A stretch of 18,735 nucleotides of DNA from JACMMS01 sp043758775 (GTDB taxonomy: Bacteria > Pseudomonadota > Gammaproteobacteria > Burkholderiales > Methylophilaceae). Numbering within the stretch: position 1 is the stretch's first letter; every line of letters begins with the position of its first letter. The stretch is from the NCBI GenBank assembly GCA_043758775.1, contig JAYVMU010000044.1, positions 1 to 18,735 on the forward strand, read 5' to 3'. The position numbers were made by a program, and so were the translations under genes. Shown here in pieces: positions 4,348 through 12,252 of the stretch. The notes beneath the pieces were generated by a model, which had not been told where the DNA came from, ran no database searches, and worked only from the letters and a program-made list of their open reading frames with translations.

Positions 4348-6012
4348 CTAGAGGTTTGAGTAATTTGGATGTTTATACACAAGTACATTTAGTGCGGGCA
4401 ATGCTTGTCTAACACGGATGCAATCGGCTATTTTTTCAGCCATCATAATAGTAGGAGCATTTAAATTACCTGTAATAATTCTTGGCATAATAGAGGCATC
4501 AACTACCCGCAGACCCTCTAGGCCATGTATACGCCCTTCCTTATCTACAACGGAAAAATCATCATAGCCCATAGCACATGTTCCACAAGGGTGATAAGCC
4601 GTTTCTGCATGTTCACGAACAAAAGCATCTATTTCAGCATCTGTTTGTATATCTTTGCCTGGCGATATTTCACGGCCTAAATAGGGAGCTAACGCTGTCT
4701 GCTGCATAATACTGCGTGTTATACGAACCCCTGCTCTGAATTCGGCCCAGTCCTGCTCTTTAGACATATAATTAAACAGAATACTAGGATACTCATGCGG
4801 ATCTTTAGATCGCAGTTGTACACGTCCACGACTTTCTGAGCGCATAGATCCCATATGTGCTTGAAAACTATGTATTTTTATTGGCTTGCTGCCGTTATAG
4901 TTTATTGCCACAGGTAAAAAGTGATACTGAATATTAGGCCAGCCTATACTGTTATCCGTATAAATAAAGCCACCAGCCTCAAATTGATTACTAGCCCCAA
5001 TACCAGTGCCCATGAATAGCCACTCTGTCCCAATTGCAGGCTGGTTATGCAGTTTTAATGCAGGGGCTAGTGATACGGGTTGTTTACATTCATATTGTTG
5101 ATATATTTCCAAATGATCTTGTAAATTGGCCCCGACTCCTGGCAAATCTAACACAATCGGAATATTGAGCGACTTTAATAATGCTGCTGGCCCTACGCCC
5201 GAGCGTTGCAAAATTTGAGGGGATGCAATCGCACCAGAGGACAATAAAATTTCACGTTTGGCTGTTACTGTATGTGTTTTATCGTCATGCAAATAGGCAA
5301 CACCTATTGCACGCTTATTATCAAACAGAATTTTATCTGTCAGCGCATGTGTAATGATAGTGAGATTCTTACGAGTTTTCGCCTGATCCAGATAACCACG
5401 CGCTGTGCTGGCACGTCGACCAAATGGCGTAGTTGTTCTATCCATTGGCCCAAACCCCTCTTGCTGATAGCCGTTCAGATCTTCGGTACGTGGATATCCA
5501 GCTTGCACTCCCGCCTCTATCATAGCTTTTAATAACACATTCATATTTTTAGGCGTTGTAACGCTAACAGGACCGTTATCACCATGATAATCATTGCCAC
5601 CGATATCACGTGTTTCTGCTTTTTTAAAATAAGGTAAACAATTGAGATAAGCCCAGCTTTCTAAACCTTTTCGCTTAGCCCAGTGGTCATAATCCAAGGC
5701 ATTGCCACGGATATAACACATACCATTAATCAGTGATGAGCCACCTAAGCCTTTGCCACGCCCACATTCCATACGACGATTATTCATGTTAGGTTCAGGC
5801 TCTGTGACATAAGCCCAGTTATAGCGGCGACCTTGTAGTGGGTACGCCAGTGCAGCAGGCATTTGCGTGCGGAAATCAAAGCGATAATCTGGGCCACCGG
5901 CCTCTAACAGCAACACAGTAACATCCACATCCTCTGTTAGGCGAGCGGCCAGTACATTACCTGCAGAACCTGCGCCAATAATAATGTAATCAAATTCTTG
6001 TGTTTTACTCAT
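4348..6012 (-). CDS. betA: Choline dehydrogenase BetA
   Basis: This FAD enzyme of the GMC oxidoreductase family, usually membrane-associated, oxidises choline to betaine aldehyde and on to betaine. With the ATG at 6012 it has 554 residues, close to the 556 of E. coli BetA, and resembles it along the whole length. The dinucleotide motif GAGSAG is at 13-18, the GMC signatures follow (GRGKGLGGSSLINGM; GAIASPQILQRSG), and the active-site His is about 474 in AYHPCGTCAMG. The frame stays open to a TTG at 6114, which would add 34 residues and overlap betB by 38 bases; family length and alignment favour 6012, though its ribosome site is weak. It follows betB by 64 bases and surely shares its transcript. 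Confidence 0.95.
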   Translation of the reverse strand: MSKTQEFDYIIIGAGSAGNVLAARLTEDVDVTVLLLEAGGPDYRFDFRTQMPAALAYPLQGRRYNWAYVTEPEPNMNNRRMECGRGKGLGGSSLINGMCYIRGNALDYDHWAKRKGLESWAYLNCLPYFKKAETRDIGGNDYHGDNGPVSVTTPKNMNVLLKAMIEAGVQAGYPRTEDLNGYQQEGFGPMDRTTTPFGRRASTARGYLDQAKTRKNLTIITHALTDKILFDNKRAIGVAYLHDDKTHTVTAKREILLSSGAIASPQILQRSGVGPAALLKSLNIPIVLDLPGVGANLQDHLEIYQQYECKQPVSLAPALKLHNQPAIGTEWLFMGTGIGASNQFEAGGFIYTDNSIGWPNIQYHFLPVAINYNGSKPIKIHSFQAHMGSMRSESRGRVQLRSKDPHEYPSILFNYMSKEQDWAEFRAGVRITRSIMQQTALAPYLGREISPGKDIQTDAEIDAFVREHAETAYHPCGTCAMGYDDFSVVDKEGRIHGLEGLRVVDASIMPRIITGNLNAPTIMMAEKIADCIRVRQALPALNVLVYKHPNYSNL

Positions 6013-6076
6013 ATGACGGCTTACCCACTTTTCTCTGTCAGATCTTAGTCCTGCTGCGAATGTACGTCTTACTGCT

Positions 6077-7555
6077 TTACTCTTGAAATACGGAGATATA
6101 ACTACCCAATTCAACTTGAATAGATTTAATTCTCGTATAGTTTTGTAAGGTGACTAAGCCATTTTCGCGCCCTACACCTGATTGTTTATAACCGCCAACT
6201 GGCATTTCTGCCGGCGATTCACCCCACGTGTTAATCCAACAAATGCCTGCTTGCAATTGGTGAATCACACGATGTGCACGATTTAAATCTTCGGTCAACA
6301 CTCCTGCAGCAAGGCCATAGTGAGTATTGTTGGCACGACGAATAACCTCTTCCTCATTGTCATAAGTCAGAATACTCATTACAGGGCCAAAAATCTCTTC
6401 GCGTACGATGGTCATGTTGTCAGTGCAATTGGTGAAAACCGTAGGTTGTATATAAGCACCTTTGGCAAAGGCACCCTCTTCTACTCGTTTACCACCTATT
6501 AATAAACGCGCGCCTTCAGCAGTACCTAAGCTGATGTAACGTAATACATTTTTCATATGACTCTGGCTAACTAAAGGACCAAAGTTTGTTTGAGAATCAA
6601 AGGGATCACCTAATCGAATACGTTTTACGCGCTCAATGATCTTTTGTTCAAAAGCTATTTTTTGTGAGTGATGAATAAACACGCGCGTGCCATTGGTGCA
6701 TACCTGACCAGAGCTATAAAAATTAGCCATCATCGCTACATCAGCTGCCCTATCTAAATTGGCATCGGGGAATATGATCAGTGGTGACTTTCCACCTAGT
6801 TCCATTGTGACATCTTTAAGTGTAGAGCTTGATGCACTGGCCATGACTTTTTTACCAGTAACAGTGCCGCCAGTAAACGATATCTTATCGATGCCTATAT
6901 GTTCAGTCAGCAGTTGCCCAACTTCAGCACCAGCACCATTTAATACATTAAACACCCCATCAGGCAGGCCAGCTTCGGTATAAATTTCAGCCAATTTAAG
7001 CGCACTTAAAGGTGTGATTTCGCTAGGCTTAAAAATCATGGCATTGCCCGCGGCCAATGCTGGTGCTGATTTCCATAGCGCAATCTGGATTGGGTAATTC
7101 CATGCGCCAATGCCAGCTACAACTCCTAAGGGCTCACGGCGCGTATAAATAAAAGAGCTTTCACGTAATGGAATTTGTTGACCTTCAAGCGCAGGAATCA
7201 AACCTGCAAAATACTCTAGTACATCGGCACCTGTGACAATATCAACTGCGTTGGTTTCTGAAAATGGCTTACCTGTGTCTAAGGTTTCATGTGTGGCCAA
7301 TTCATCGTTACGGCTGCGTAAAATGTCTACCGCTTTACGTAAAATACGTGAGCGCTGCATCGCTGTCATGGCTGCCCAAACTCGTTGACCAGCTTGTGCC
7401 GCCACCACAGCAGAATCCACATCGGCTTTTGATGCGCTTTGCACTTCAGCCAAAACTTCCCCATTGGCTGGATTAATGGTTTGAAACGTTTGCCCACTTG
7501 TGGCATCAACATAACAACCATTTATATAGAGTTTTTGTACATCAAAATGTGGCAA
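6077..7555 (-). CDS. betB: Betaine aldehyde dehydrogenase BetB
   Basis: A cytosolic NAD(P)-dependent aldehyde dehydrogenase that turns betaine aldehyde into glycine betaine. It has 492 residues (E. coli about 490) and strong similarity throughout. Catalytic Glu252 lies in MELGGKSP and catalytic Cys286 in SSGQVCTNG; the cofactor-binding region includes GAWNYP and FTGG. The start codon is TTG at 7555: no ATG exists before residue 63, and GGGGAAG lies 4 bases upstream, so the unusual start is well supported. The TTG may lower translation. Directly upstream is an intrinsic terminator (7580-7604), so the gene is either read through from choX or transcribed from the TATAAT at 7633-7638. No betI lies nearby, unlike the enterobacterial bet locus. 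Confidence 0.95.
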   Translation of the reverse strand: MPHFDVQKLYINGCYVDATSGQTFQTINPANGEVLAEVQSASKADVDSAVVAAQAGQRVWAAMTAMQRSRILRKAVDILRSRNDELATHETLDTGKPFSETNAVDIVTGADVLEYFAGLIPALEGQQIPLRESSFIYTRREPLGVVAGIGAWNYPIQIALWKSAPALAAGNAMIFKPSEITPLSALKLAEIYTEAGLPDGVFNVLNGAGAEVGQLLTEHIGIDKISFTGGTVTGKKVMASASSSTLKDVTMELGGKSPLIIFPDANLDRAADVAMMANFYSSGQVCTNGTRVFIHHSQKIAFEQKIIERVKRIRLGDPFDSQTNFGPLVSQSHMKNVLRYISLGTAEGARLLIGGKRVEEGAFAKGAYIQPTVFTNCTDNMTIVREEIFGPVMSILTYDNEEEVIRRANNTHYGLAAGVLTEDLNRAHRVIHQLQAGICWINTWGESPAEMPVGGYKQSGVGRENGLVTLQNYTRIKSIQVELGSYISVFQE

Positions 7556-7579
7556 TTTACTTCCCCAGAATGCTTACCT

Positions 7580-7604
7580 AAAAAAATTGGCGACTCAGGC
7601 CGCC
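7580..7604 (-). terminator. Intrinsic terminator between choX and betB
   Basis: On minus, GGCGGC (7604-7599) pairs with GTCGCC (7594-7589), a 6-bp stem with one G-U pair and a CTGA loop, followed by AA and seven T. It ends only 24 bases before the betB start. An upstream TTAGGCC (7630-7624) could pair with GGCCTGA (7601-7595) instead, which would open the stem. Confidence 0.7.
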
Positions 7605-7632
7605 TATTTTTCTATGTCTTGCAGGCCTAATA

Positions 7633-7638
7633 ATTATA
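7633..7638 (-). promoter_or_regulatory. Candidate -10 of a betBA promoter
   Basis: A perfect TATAAT on minus lies between choX and the terminator. No good -35 is present at 17 bases (TAATTA), so it would need an activator such as GbdR. A start near 7626 would place the terminator hairpin in the leader of betB. Confidence 0.35.
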
Positions 7639-7665
7639 TTAAAATGAACCATAATTAATTATGTA

Positions 7666-8616
7666 TTATGCACCCACAAATTTCTTAACGGCTTCTAAGC
7701 CAGGCTTGCCATTGATAGTTTGCACACCTTCTAGCCATTTAGTTAAAACTGATGGGTGTTCTTTCAACCATTTCTTAGAAACAACCGAAGGTGGCTGTTT
7801 ATCCATAATTGGCAACATCACTTTATTTTCTAAATCAACAGTAAACTCCATATTGTTGATAACTTTTGAAACGTTTGGACAACGCGTAGCCAAGGTATTT
7901 GAAACTACCGTATACACTTTAGCTTCGCCATAGTTTGGGCCAAACACATCATCGCCACCACTTAGGTAAGTCATGTCATTTTGAACGTTCATTGGATGTG
8001 GTGCCCAACCTAAAAATACCAACATTTTTTTAGCTTTGATAGTGCGGCTTACTTCCGTCAGCATGCCTGCCTCGCTTGATTCCACCATTTTAAAATCTTT
8101 AAGGCCAAACTGATTTTTGCTAATCATGTCAGCAATTAGCTTGTTACCATCATTACCTGGTTCAATACCATAAATTTTGCCATCTAATTGCGTTTTGAAT
8201 TTTACAATATCAGCAAAGCTTTTTAAGCCTGCTTTATATGCATAAGTTGGCACAGCTAAGGTATATTTAGCCCCAGTCAAATTAGGTTTTGTTAAGACTG
8301 TAATAGCTTTTTCTTTAATAAACGGCTCTGCAATAGGCGTCATTGATGGAGACCAGTACCCCAAGAAAACATCAATTTGATTTTTTTTTACACCGGTAAA
8401 AGCAATTGGCACGGAGGCTTGAATAGATTTTGGTTTATAGCCTAAGCCTTCTAATACTGTAGAGGTCAGGGCTGTTGTTGCAGTAATATCCGTCCAGCCT
8501 ACATCTGCAAACTTTACGGTACTGCAACTGGCAGGATCTGCCGCTTGCACAGTTGTAATGGAACCTAGACTTAATAATGCTGTAGTAGCAAGAACACTTT
8601 TTGCAATGAATTTCAT
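7666..8616 (-). CDS. choX: Choline-binding periplasmic protein (ChoX-like, OpuAC family)
   Basis: The substrate-binding protein of a choline ABC importer. The ATG at 8616 is preceded by GGGAG at 6 bases and starts a clean signal peptide (MKFIAKSVLATTALLSLGS, cleavage after VQA), giving a 316-aa precursor; the open frame upstream is not needed. The residues that bind choline in Sinorhizobium ChoX are all found within one or two positions: Trp41, Trp88, Tyr118 and Trp204 for the aromatic box, and Asn155 in PGNDG. Cys31 and Cys246 match its disulphide. Choline, rather than proline or a compatible-solute mix, is therefore the likely ligand; acetylcholine or betaine cannot be excluded. It is encoded apart from choVW, with gbdR in between. 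Confidence 0.92.
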   Translation of the reverse strand: MKFIAKSVLATTALLSLGSITTVQAADPASCSTVKFADVGWTDITATTALTSTVLEGLGYKPKSIQASVPIAFTGVKKNQIDVFLGYWSPSMTPIAEPFIKEKAITVLTKPNLTGAKYTLAVPTYAYKAGLKSFADIVKFKTQLDGKIYGIEPGNDGNKLIADMISKNQFGLKDFKMVESSEAGMLTEVSRTIKAKKMLVFLGWAPHPMNVQNDMTYLSGGDDVFGPNYGEAKVYTVVSNTLATRCPNVSKVINNMEFTVDLENKVMLPIMDKQPPSVVSKKWLKEHPSVLTKWLEGVQTINGKPGLEAVKKFVGA

Positions 8617-8688
8617 TTTAACTCCCGACAGTAAAGTACTAAAAAAGAAGCTCGTTTGTCTGCAAAATACACTGCAAACCGCGCACAA

Positions 8689-8717
8689 AATATAACTGAA
8701 CTTACAATTGATAAGTT
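8689..8717 (-). promoter_or_regulatory. Candidate choX promoter with TAACTTAT motif at -35
   Basis: On minus, TATATT (8694-8689) is a good -10; 17 bases upstream lies AACTTA (8717-8712), a poor -35 that is part of the 8-mer TAACTTAT (8718-8711) also found twice before choV. AACTTA/TAAGTT form a small dyad (8699-8717). A weak -35 covered by a repeated motif suits an activator-dependent promoter. The remaining bases 8719-8839 before gbdR show nothing clear. Confidence 0.4.
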
Positions 8718-8839
8718 ATAGTAGCGGAGGTTTACTCAATAATAAAATTACGACAAAAAATGTTCTAATAACGCCATTTTTAGCCGTGTGCACTTAGATA
8801 GCACATTACAGGAGGGATTACACTTTACTGGTACTAATG

Positions 8840-8858
8840 CAACAAATTAGGTTTGTTG
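8840..8858. repeat. Hairpin after gbdR, 7-bp perfect stem
   Basis: CAACAAA and TTTGTTG flank a 5-base loop, 20 bases past the gbdR stop. No run of T follows on minus, so termination is possible but weak; it may separate gbdR from choX. Confidence 0.35.
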
Positions 8859-8877
8859 ATTACTACTGGACTGCTAG

Positions 8878-9900
8878 CTAGGCGAACTCTGCGGTAGGCA
8901 TTATTTTTAATGCTAATTGACCAGAGCAGCTACTGCGTTCTTGCTGACGCCGCTCTATGCTAGGTGAGTAACCAAACAAGCTACGGTAGGATTTACTGAA
9001 ATGACAGGATGATTGAAATCCGCAAGCGACTGTAATGTTCATAATGGACATTTCAGTTTGTAACAATAAGGTTCGCGCACGTTTTAATCTTAAATTAAGA
9101 TAGTAACTCATAGGCGTCATGCTAAGTGTTTGACGAAACATACGCTGTAAATGCCTTTGTGATAAGCCTGCCAGCCTAGCTAGATCATCCAAAGATAGCG
9201 GCTCTTCAATATTCGCCTCCATCAATGCAGACACTTCAACTAATGCTTTATGCCTACTGCCGACACGTGCAGCCACAGGAATGTGTTGTTTATCTTTACC
9301 ATCGCGTGCACGCTCCACCATAAACTGGTCTGAGATTTCTGCCACCAATTTTTTACCGAATCGTGCAGAAATAAAGGTGAGCATTAAATCTAAGGGCGCA
9401 ACACCACCCGCACAGGTGCATCGGTTATTATCAATCACAAAAAGTTCTTGAAGAAACGAAATTTTAGGAAACTCTTCACATAGGCTGGCCATGTTTTCCC
9501 AGTGAATGGTGCAGCGATAGCCATCGAGCAGACCCGCCTTAGCTAGCGCATAACTTCCAGTACAAATAGCACCTAGCCAGATGCCTAGTTTGTCTAAATG
9601 GCGTAAGGTTTTTACTACGGAAGGAGTCACAGTATTTTGTATATTTACACCACCACATACCAATAGAACATCGGGGATTCCCGCTTTTTCTAAGGTTGTA
9701 GATTGAGAAAACACCAAGCCATTACTCGCTTGCACGGGCTTATCGTCTGGGGTAATCACAAACCACTGGTAAACTTCTTTACCACTGAGGTAATTCGCCA
9801 TGCGCAACACCTCTATCGCATTAGAAAATGCAATGAGCGAAAAATTATTCAGCGTTAAAAATCCAATACGCTGTACTTGTGACATCTCTTTAAACGGCAT
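8878..9900 (-). CDS. gbdR: GbdR-like transcription regulator (AraC family with DJ-1/GATase1 domain)
   Basis: In Pseudomonas GbdR senses glycine betaine and dimethylglycine and switches on gbc, dgc and choline-uptake genes; the same role is likely here. The N-terminal part (about 8-190) is a GATase1/DJ-1-like domain with a nucleophile-elbow-like Cys about 113 in GAICTGSYALA. The C-terminal part holds two AraC helix-turn-helices (about 237-256, LDDLARLAGLSQRHLQRMFR, and 286-308) and the family ending FGYSPSIERR. The ATG at 9900 is chosen because AAAGG lies 7 bases before it; the frame extends to a TTG at 9921 with no better site. It is encoded between transporter genes and preceded by tandem palindromes. 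Confidence 0.88.
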   Translation of the reverse strand: MPFKEMSQVQRIGFLTLNNFSLIAFSNAIEVLRMANYLSGKEVYQWFVITPDDKPVQASNGLVFSQSTTLEKAGIPDVLLVCGGVNIQNTVTPSVVKTLRHLDKLGIWLGAICTGSYALAKAGLLDGYRCTIHWENMASLCEEFPKISFLQELFVIDNNRCTCAGGVAPLDLMLTFISARFGKKLVAEISDQFMVERARDGKDKQHIPVAARVGSRHKALVEVSALMEANIEEPLSLDDLARLAGLSQRHLQRMFRQTLSMTPMSYYLNLRLKRARTLLLQTEMSIMNITVACGFQSSCHFSKSYRSLFGYSPSIERRQQERSSCSGQLALKIMPTAEFA

Positions 9901-9940
9901 CACACAACCTTTTGATGACAACCTGCATTACCGACAATTA

Positions 9941-9959
9941 AGTTAACTGTTAGTTAACT
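9941..9959. promoter_or_regulatory. Tandem AGTTAACT palindromes before gbdR
   Basis: The 8-bp palindrome AGTTAACT occurs at 9941-9948 and 9952-9959, a repeat of 11 bp, about one helical turn. It lies 41 bases upstream of the gbdR ATG and just downstream of the candidate promoter, a good position for autoregulation. Confidence 0.45.
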
Positions 9960-9966
9960 ATTTATA

Positions 9967-9995
9967 ATAATGATTAATATTTAAAGATAATGCAA
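9967..9995 (-). promoter_or_regulatory. Candidate gbdR promoter
   Basis: TTGCAT (9995-9990) and CATTAT (9972-9967) are 17 bases apart on minus. Both match consensus at four positions. Transcription would start at the edge of the AGTTAACT repeats. Confidence 0.4.
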
Positions 9996-10003
9996 GTGTT
10001 ATG

Positions 10004-10037
10004 CGCTATTTTTAATCAAATAATTCCTAAAATAGCG
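10004..10037. terminator. Hairpin after choW, possible terminator
   Basis: CGCTATTTT and AAAATAGCG form a perfect 9-bp stem with a 16-base loop, 10 bases after the choW stop. No run of T follows on minus, so it may be an RNA-stabilising 3' structure or a weak terminator separating choVW from gbdR. Confidence 0.45.
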
Positions 10038-10046
10038 TATACAATT

Positions 10047-10904
10047 TTAATGTTGTGTAAATTTCTTGATGCGCTTAACGCCAAAGCTTTCAGTAATACG
10101 GTCTAAAATAATTGCCAGTAAGACCACGGCTAATCCGCTCTCAAAACCCAAGCCTATATCTAAGCGCGAAATACTAGCCAGTACGTCGTTACCCAAACCA
10201 CCAGCACCCACCATAGACGCGGTAATCACCATAGATAGCGCCATCATGATAGTTTGATTAATGCCCGCCAATAATGAGGGCATAGCACCTGGAATTTGTA
10301 CCTTAAAAAGTAGTTGCATAGATGTGCAGCCAAAAGCAATGCCCGCTTCTACCTGCTCCTTATGTACTTGACGTATACCCAACGAAGTAAGTCTTACCAC
10401 TGGTGGCATGGCAAATATCACGGTTGAAATCACTCCGGGAACACGACCCAATCCAAAAAACATGGCTGCAGGTATTAAATAAACAAATGCGGGCATGGTT
10501 TGCATAAAGTCTAGTATCGGTCTCACCACCATCTCAGCGCGGTTACTTCTAGCAGCCCAAATACCTAGTGGAATACCCATGATCAAACTAATGATAGTAG
10601 ATGCTGTAATAAGCGCTAATGTCACCATGGTTTGGTCACCAAAGCCTGTATTAGCAATTAATGCAAAAGATGCCGCGCAGAATAAGGCAAACTTCCAGCC
10701 ACGGCGCCAAAAGCCCAAGGCAACAAATAACCCAGCAACTAACCAAAATGGCACACTTAACAGACCTTGCTCAATTCCACCCGTCATGCCATCGACAAAC
10801 TTGCCTATCAAATCAAATGTGCCGTGATCGTGTGTTTGCAGCCAATTAACAAAACTAGCAACCCACTCGCCCAACGGGATTCTGCCAATCGCAAAATTAC
10901 TCAT
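10047..10904 (-). CDS. choW: Choline/betaine ABC transporter permease (ProW family)
   Basis: The membrane-spanning subunit, 285 residues from the ATG at 10904. GGAAGAG lies 6 bases before this ATG; the frame opens at a GTG at 10922, which is less likely. After a polar N-terminal region (about 45 residues) come about six hydrophobic helices (among them FWLVAGLFVALGFW, FALFCAASFALIA, LALITASTIISLIMG). The coupling loop that contacts the ATPase is EAGIAFGCTSMQLLFKVQIP in the EAA region. The gene overlaps choV by 8 bases, so the two subunits are made together. The binding protein that belongs to it is choX, one gene further on. Confidence 0.92.
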   Translation of the reverse strand: MSNFAIGRIPLGEWVASFVNWLQTHDHGTFDLIGKFVDGMTGGIEQGLLSVPFWLVAGLFVALGFWRRGWKFALFCAASFALIANTGFGDQTMVTLALITASTIISLIMGIPLGIWAARSNRAEMVVRPILDFMQTMPAFVYLIPAAMFFGLGRVPGVISTVIFAMPPVVRLTSLGIRQVHKEQVEAGIAFGCTSMQLLFKVQIPGAMPSLLAGINQTIMMALSMVITASMVGAGGLGNDVLASISRLDIGLGFESGLAVVLLAIILDRITESFGVKRIKKFTQH

Positions 10905-12171
10905 GAAGCTCTTCCCTAGCACACAATCTACGAAGTAACACTGTTTTAGTCACCGCTCCCAAATACGCACCGGCCTCATCAATCACTGCTAATGGGAATG
11001 GGGTTTCAGCAACAGTCTGCATTAAATTACTAATAGGTGTATCACCTCTTATAGTGACTGTTTTTAAGCCTGGCAACAGTGCATCACGCATGGTTGCATC
11101 GGGCTTATCCACACAGTCAATCAACGATTGCACTGAAACTACGCCCAACACATGTTGATCATTATCGAGTACAAAACCAAATACACGGTCACTCATCCTT
11201 AGGCGTTCCAGTGCAGCCTTAAAGCCGCCTTTGGTATCTTCTCCACACTCAAAAATAGTGACTTGCTGTTTCTGAGCAACATCTTTGGCCGTGAGGAATT
11301 TATTAACGTCAATTCCCGTGAAAAAGCGTCGTACATAGTCATCGGCAGGATTTTGTAAAATTTCATCAGAAGTGCCTACTTGCACTACGCGACCTCCTTC
11401 CATAATGCAAATACGGTCACCGATACGCAAGGCTTCTTCTAAGTCATGTGATACAAAAATAATCGTGCGCTGTTCTTGTTGCTGTAATTTCATTAGTACG
11501 TCTTGCATTTCAGTACGACGTAATGGATCAAGTGCAGAAAAAGCCTCATCCATGAGCAATAAGGAAGGATTTACCGCTAGAGCACGTGCCAGACCTACTC
11601 GCTGCTGCATGCCGCCAGACAGTTTATCTGGTGTGCTTTTAGCAAATGCAGCTAAGCCGACCTGCTCCAATACCACCATAGCGCGTGCTTCACGCTCTTC
11701 TTTAGGTACTTTTGCGATTTCAAGGCCAAATGAGGCATTTTCTAATACGGTGAGGTGCGGTAATAAAGCAAACGATTGAAATACCATGCTCATATCTTTA
11801 CGTCGTAATTCTAATAAGCGATTACAACTCATGGCGGCAACATCTTCACCATCCAAAATGACATTGCCAGAAGTGGGCTCGATTAAACGGTTAAGCAGGC
11901 GTATAAGAGTGGACTTACCTGATCCAGACAAACCCATTAGTACAAAAATCTCACCTTTCATGATTTCAAAAGATGCATCTTGTACGCCGATTACTTGCCC
12001 TGTCTGCTTGAATATTTCGTCTTTATGCATGCCCTGTTTGAGCATTTCCAAGGCAATGTCAGGCTTATTGCCAAAGACTTTATGCAAGTTGCGGACTACA
12101 ATCTTAGTTTCGGTTGTATCAATTTTGGCTTTAGGTGAGATTGTACTGCTCATCTGTTGTGAATCTTGCAT
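10897..12171 (-). CDS. choV: Choline/betaine ABC transporter ATPase (ProV family, with CBS domains)
   Basis: The energising subunit, 424 residues. It has the ProV-type N-terminal extension (KVFGNKPDIALEMLKQGM), Walker A GLSGSGKST (about 80-88), Q-loop FQSFALLPHLTV, signature LSGGMQQRVG (about 184), Walker B LLLMDEAFSALD (about 204) and switch His in SHDLEEA. A C-terminal region of about 120 residues fits two CBS domains; in OpuA-type importers these sense ionic strength, so osmotic gating is possible, but the pathway context points to nutrition. GGGGA 7 bases before the ATG at 12171 supports the start. The gene is separated from gbcB by 77 bases holding TAACTTAT repeats, so a promoter of its own is likely. 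Confidence 0.93.
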   Translation of the reverse strand: MQDSQQMSSTISPKAKIDTTETKIVVRNLHKVFGNKPDIALEMLKQGMHKDEIFKQTGQVIGVQDASFEIMKGEIFVLMGLSGSGKSTLIRLLNRLIEPTSGNVILDGEDVAAMSCNRLLELRRKDMSMVFQSFALLPHLTVLENASFGLEIAKVPKEEREARAMVVLEQVGLAAFAKSTPDKLSGGMQQRVGLARALAVNPSLLLMDEAFSALDPLRRTEMQDVLMKLQQQEQRTIIFVSHDLEEALRIGDRICIMEGGRVVQVGTSDEILQNPADDYVRRFFTGIDVNKFLTAKDVAQKQQVTIFECGEDTKGGFKAALERLRMSDRVFGFVLDNDQHVLGVVSVQSLIDCVDKPDATMRDALLPGLKTVTIRGDTPISNLMQTVAETPFPLAVIDEAGAYLGAVTKTVLLRRLCAREELHE

Positions 12172-12213
12172 CTTCTTTCCCCTTAAATTTGCAACTCGTG
12201 CCCAACAACATTT

Positions 12214-12252
12214 TTTTGCTTAACTTATATTCCTATTCCTATCCTAACTTAT
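12214..12252. promoter_or_regulatory. Repeats upstream of choV: paired TAACTTAT and 13-mer shared with gbcA
   Basis: TAACTTAT occurs at 12221-12228 and 12245-12252, 24 bp apart, on either side of short TATTCC repeats. TTTTGCTTAACTT (12214-12226) is found again, identical over 13 bases, upstream of gbcA (14737-14749). This suggests a common regulator, most simply GbdR. Confidence 0.45.

Noticed and set aside
6013..6114. N-terminal extension of BetA from TTG at 6114
   Set aside because: It would add 34 residues absent from the family and overlap betB; the sequence before the FAD motif fits the ATG at 6012.
8617..8688. 24-residue N-terminal extension of ChoX
   Set aside because: The ATG at 8616 has a strong ribosome site and begins a complete signal peptide; the extension would bury it.
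11372..12223. Long plus-strand frames of 135 and 145 aa opposite choV
   Set aside because: They are antisense to a clear ABC ATPase, rich in Ser, Arg and Cys as reverse frames of such genes are, and lack good ribosome sites.
12228..12244. TATTCC short tandem repeat before choV as phase-variation tract
   Set aside because: There are only two full units and a partial one, too few for frequent slippage.
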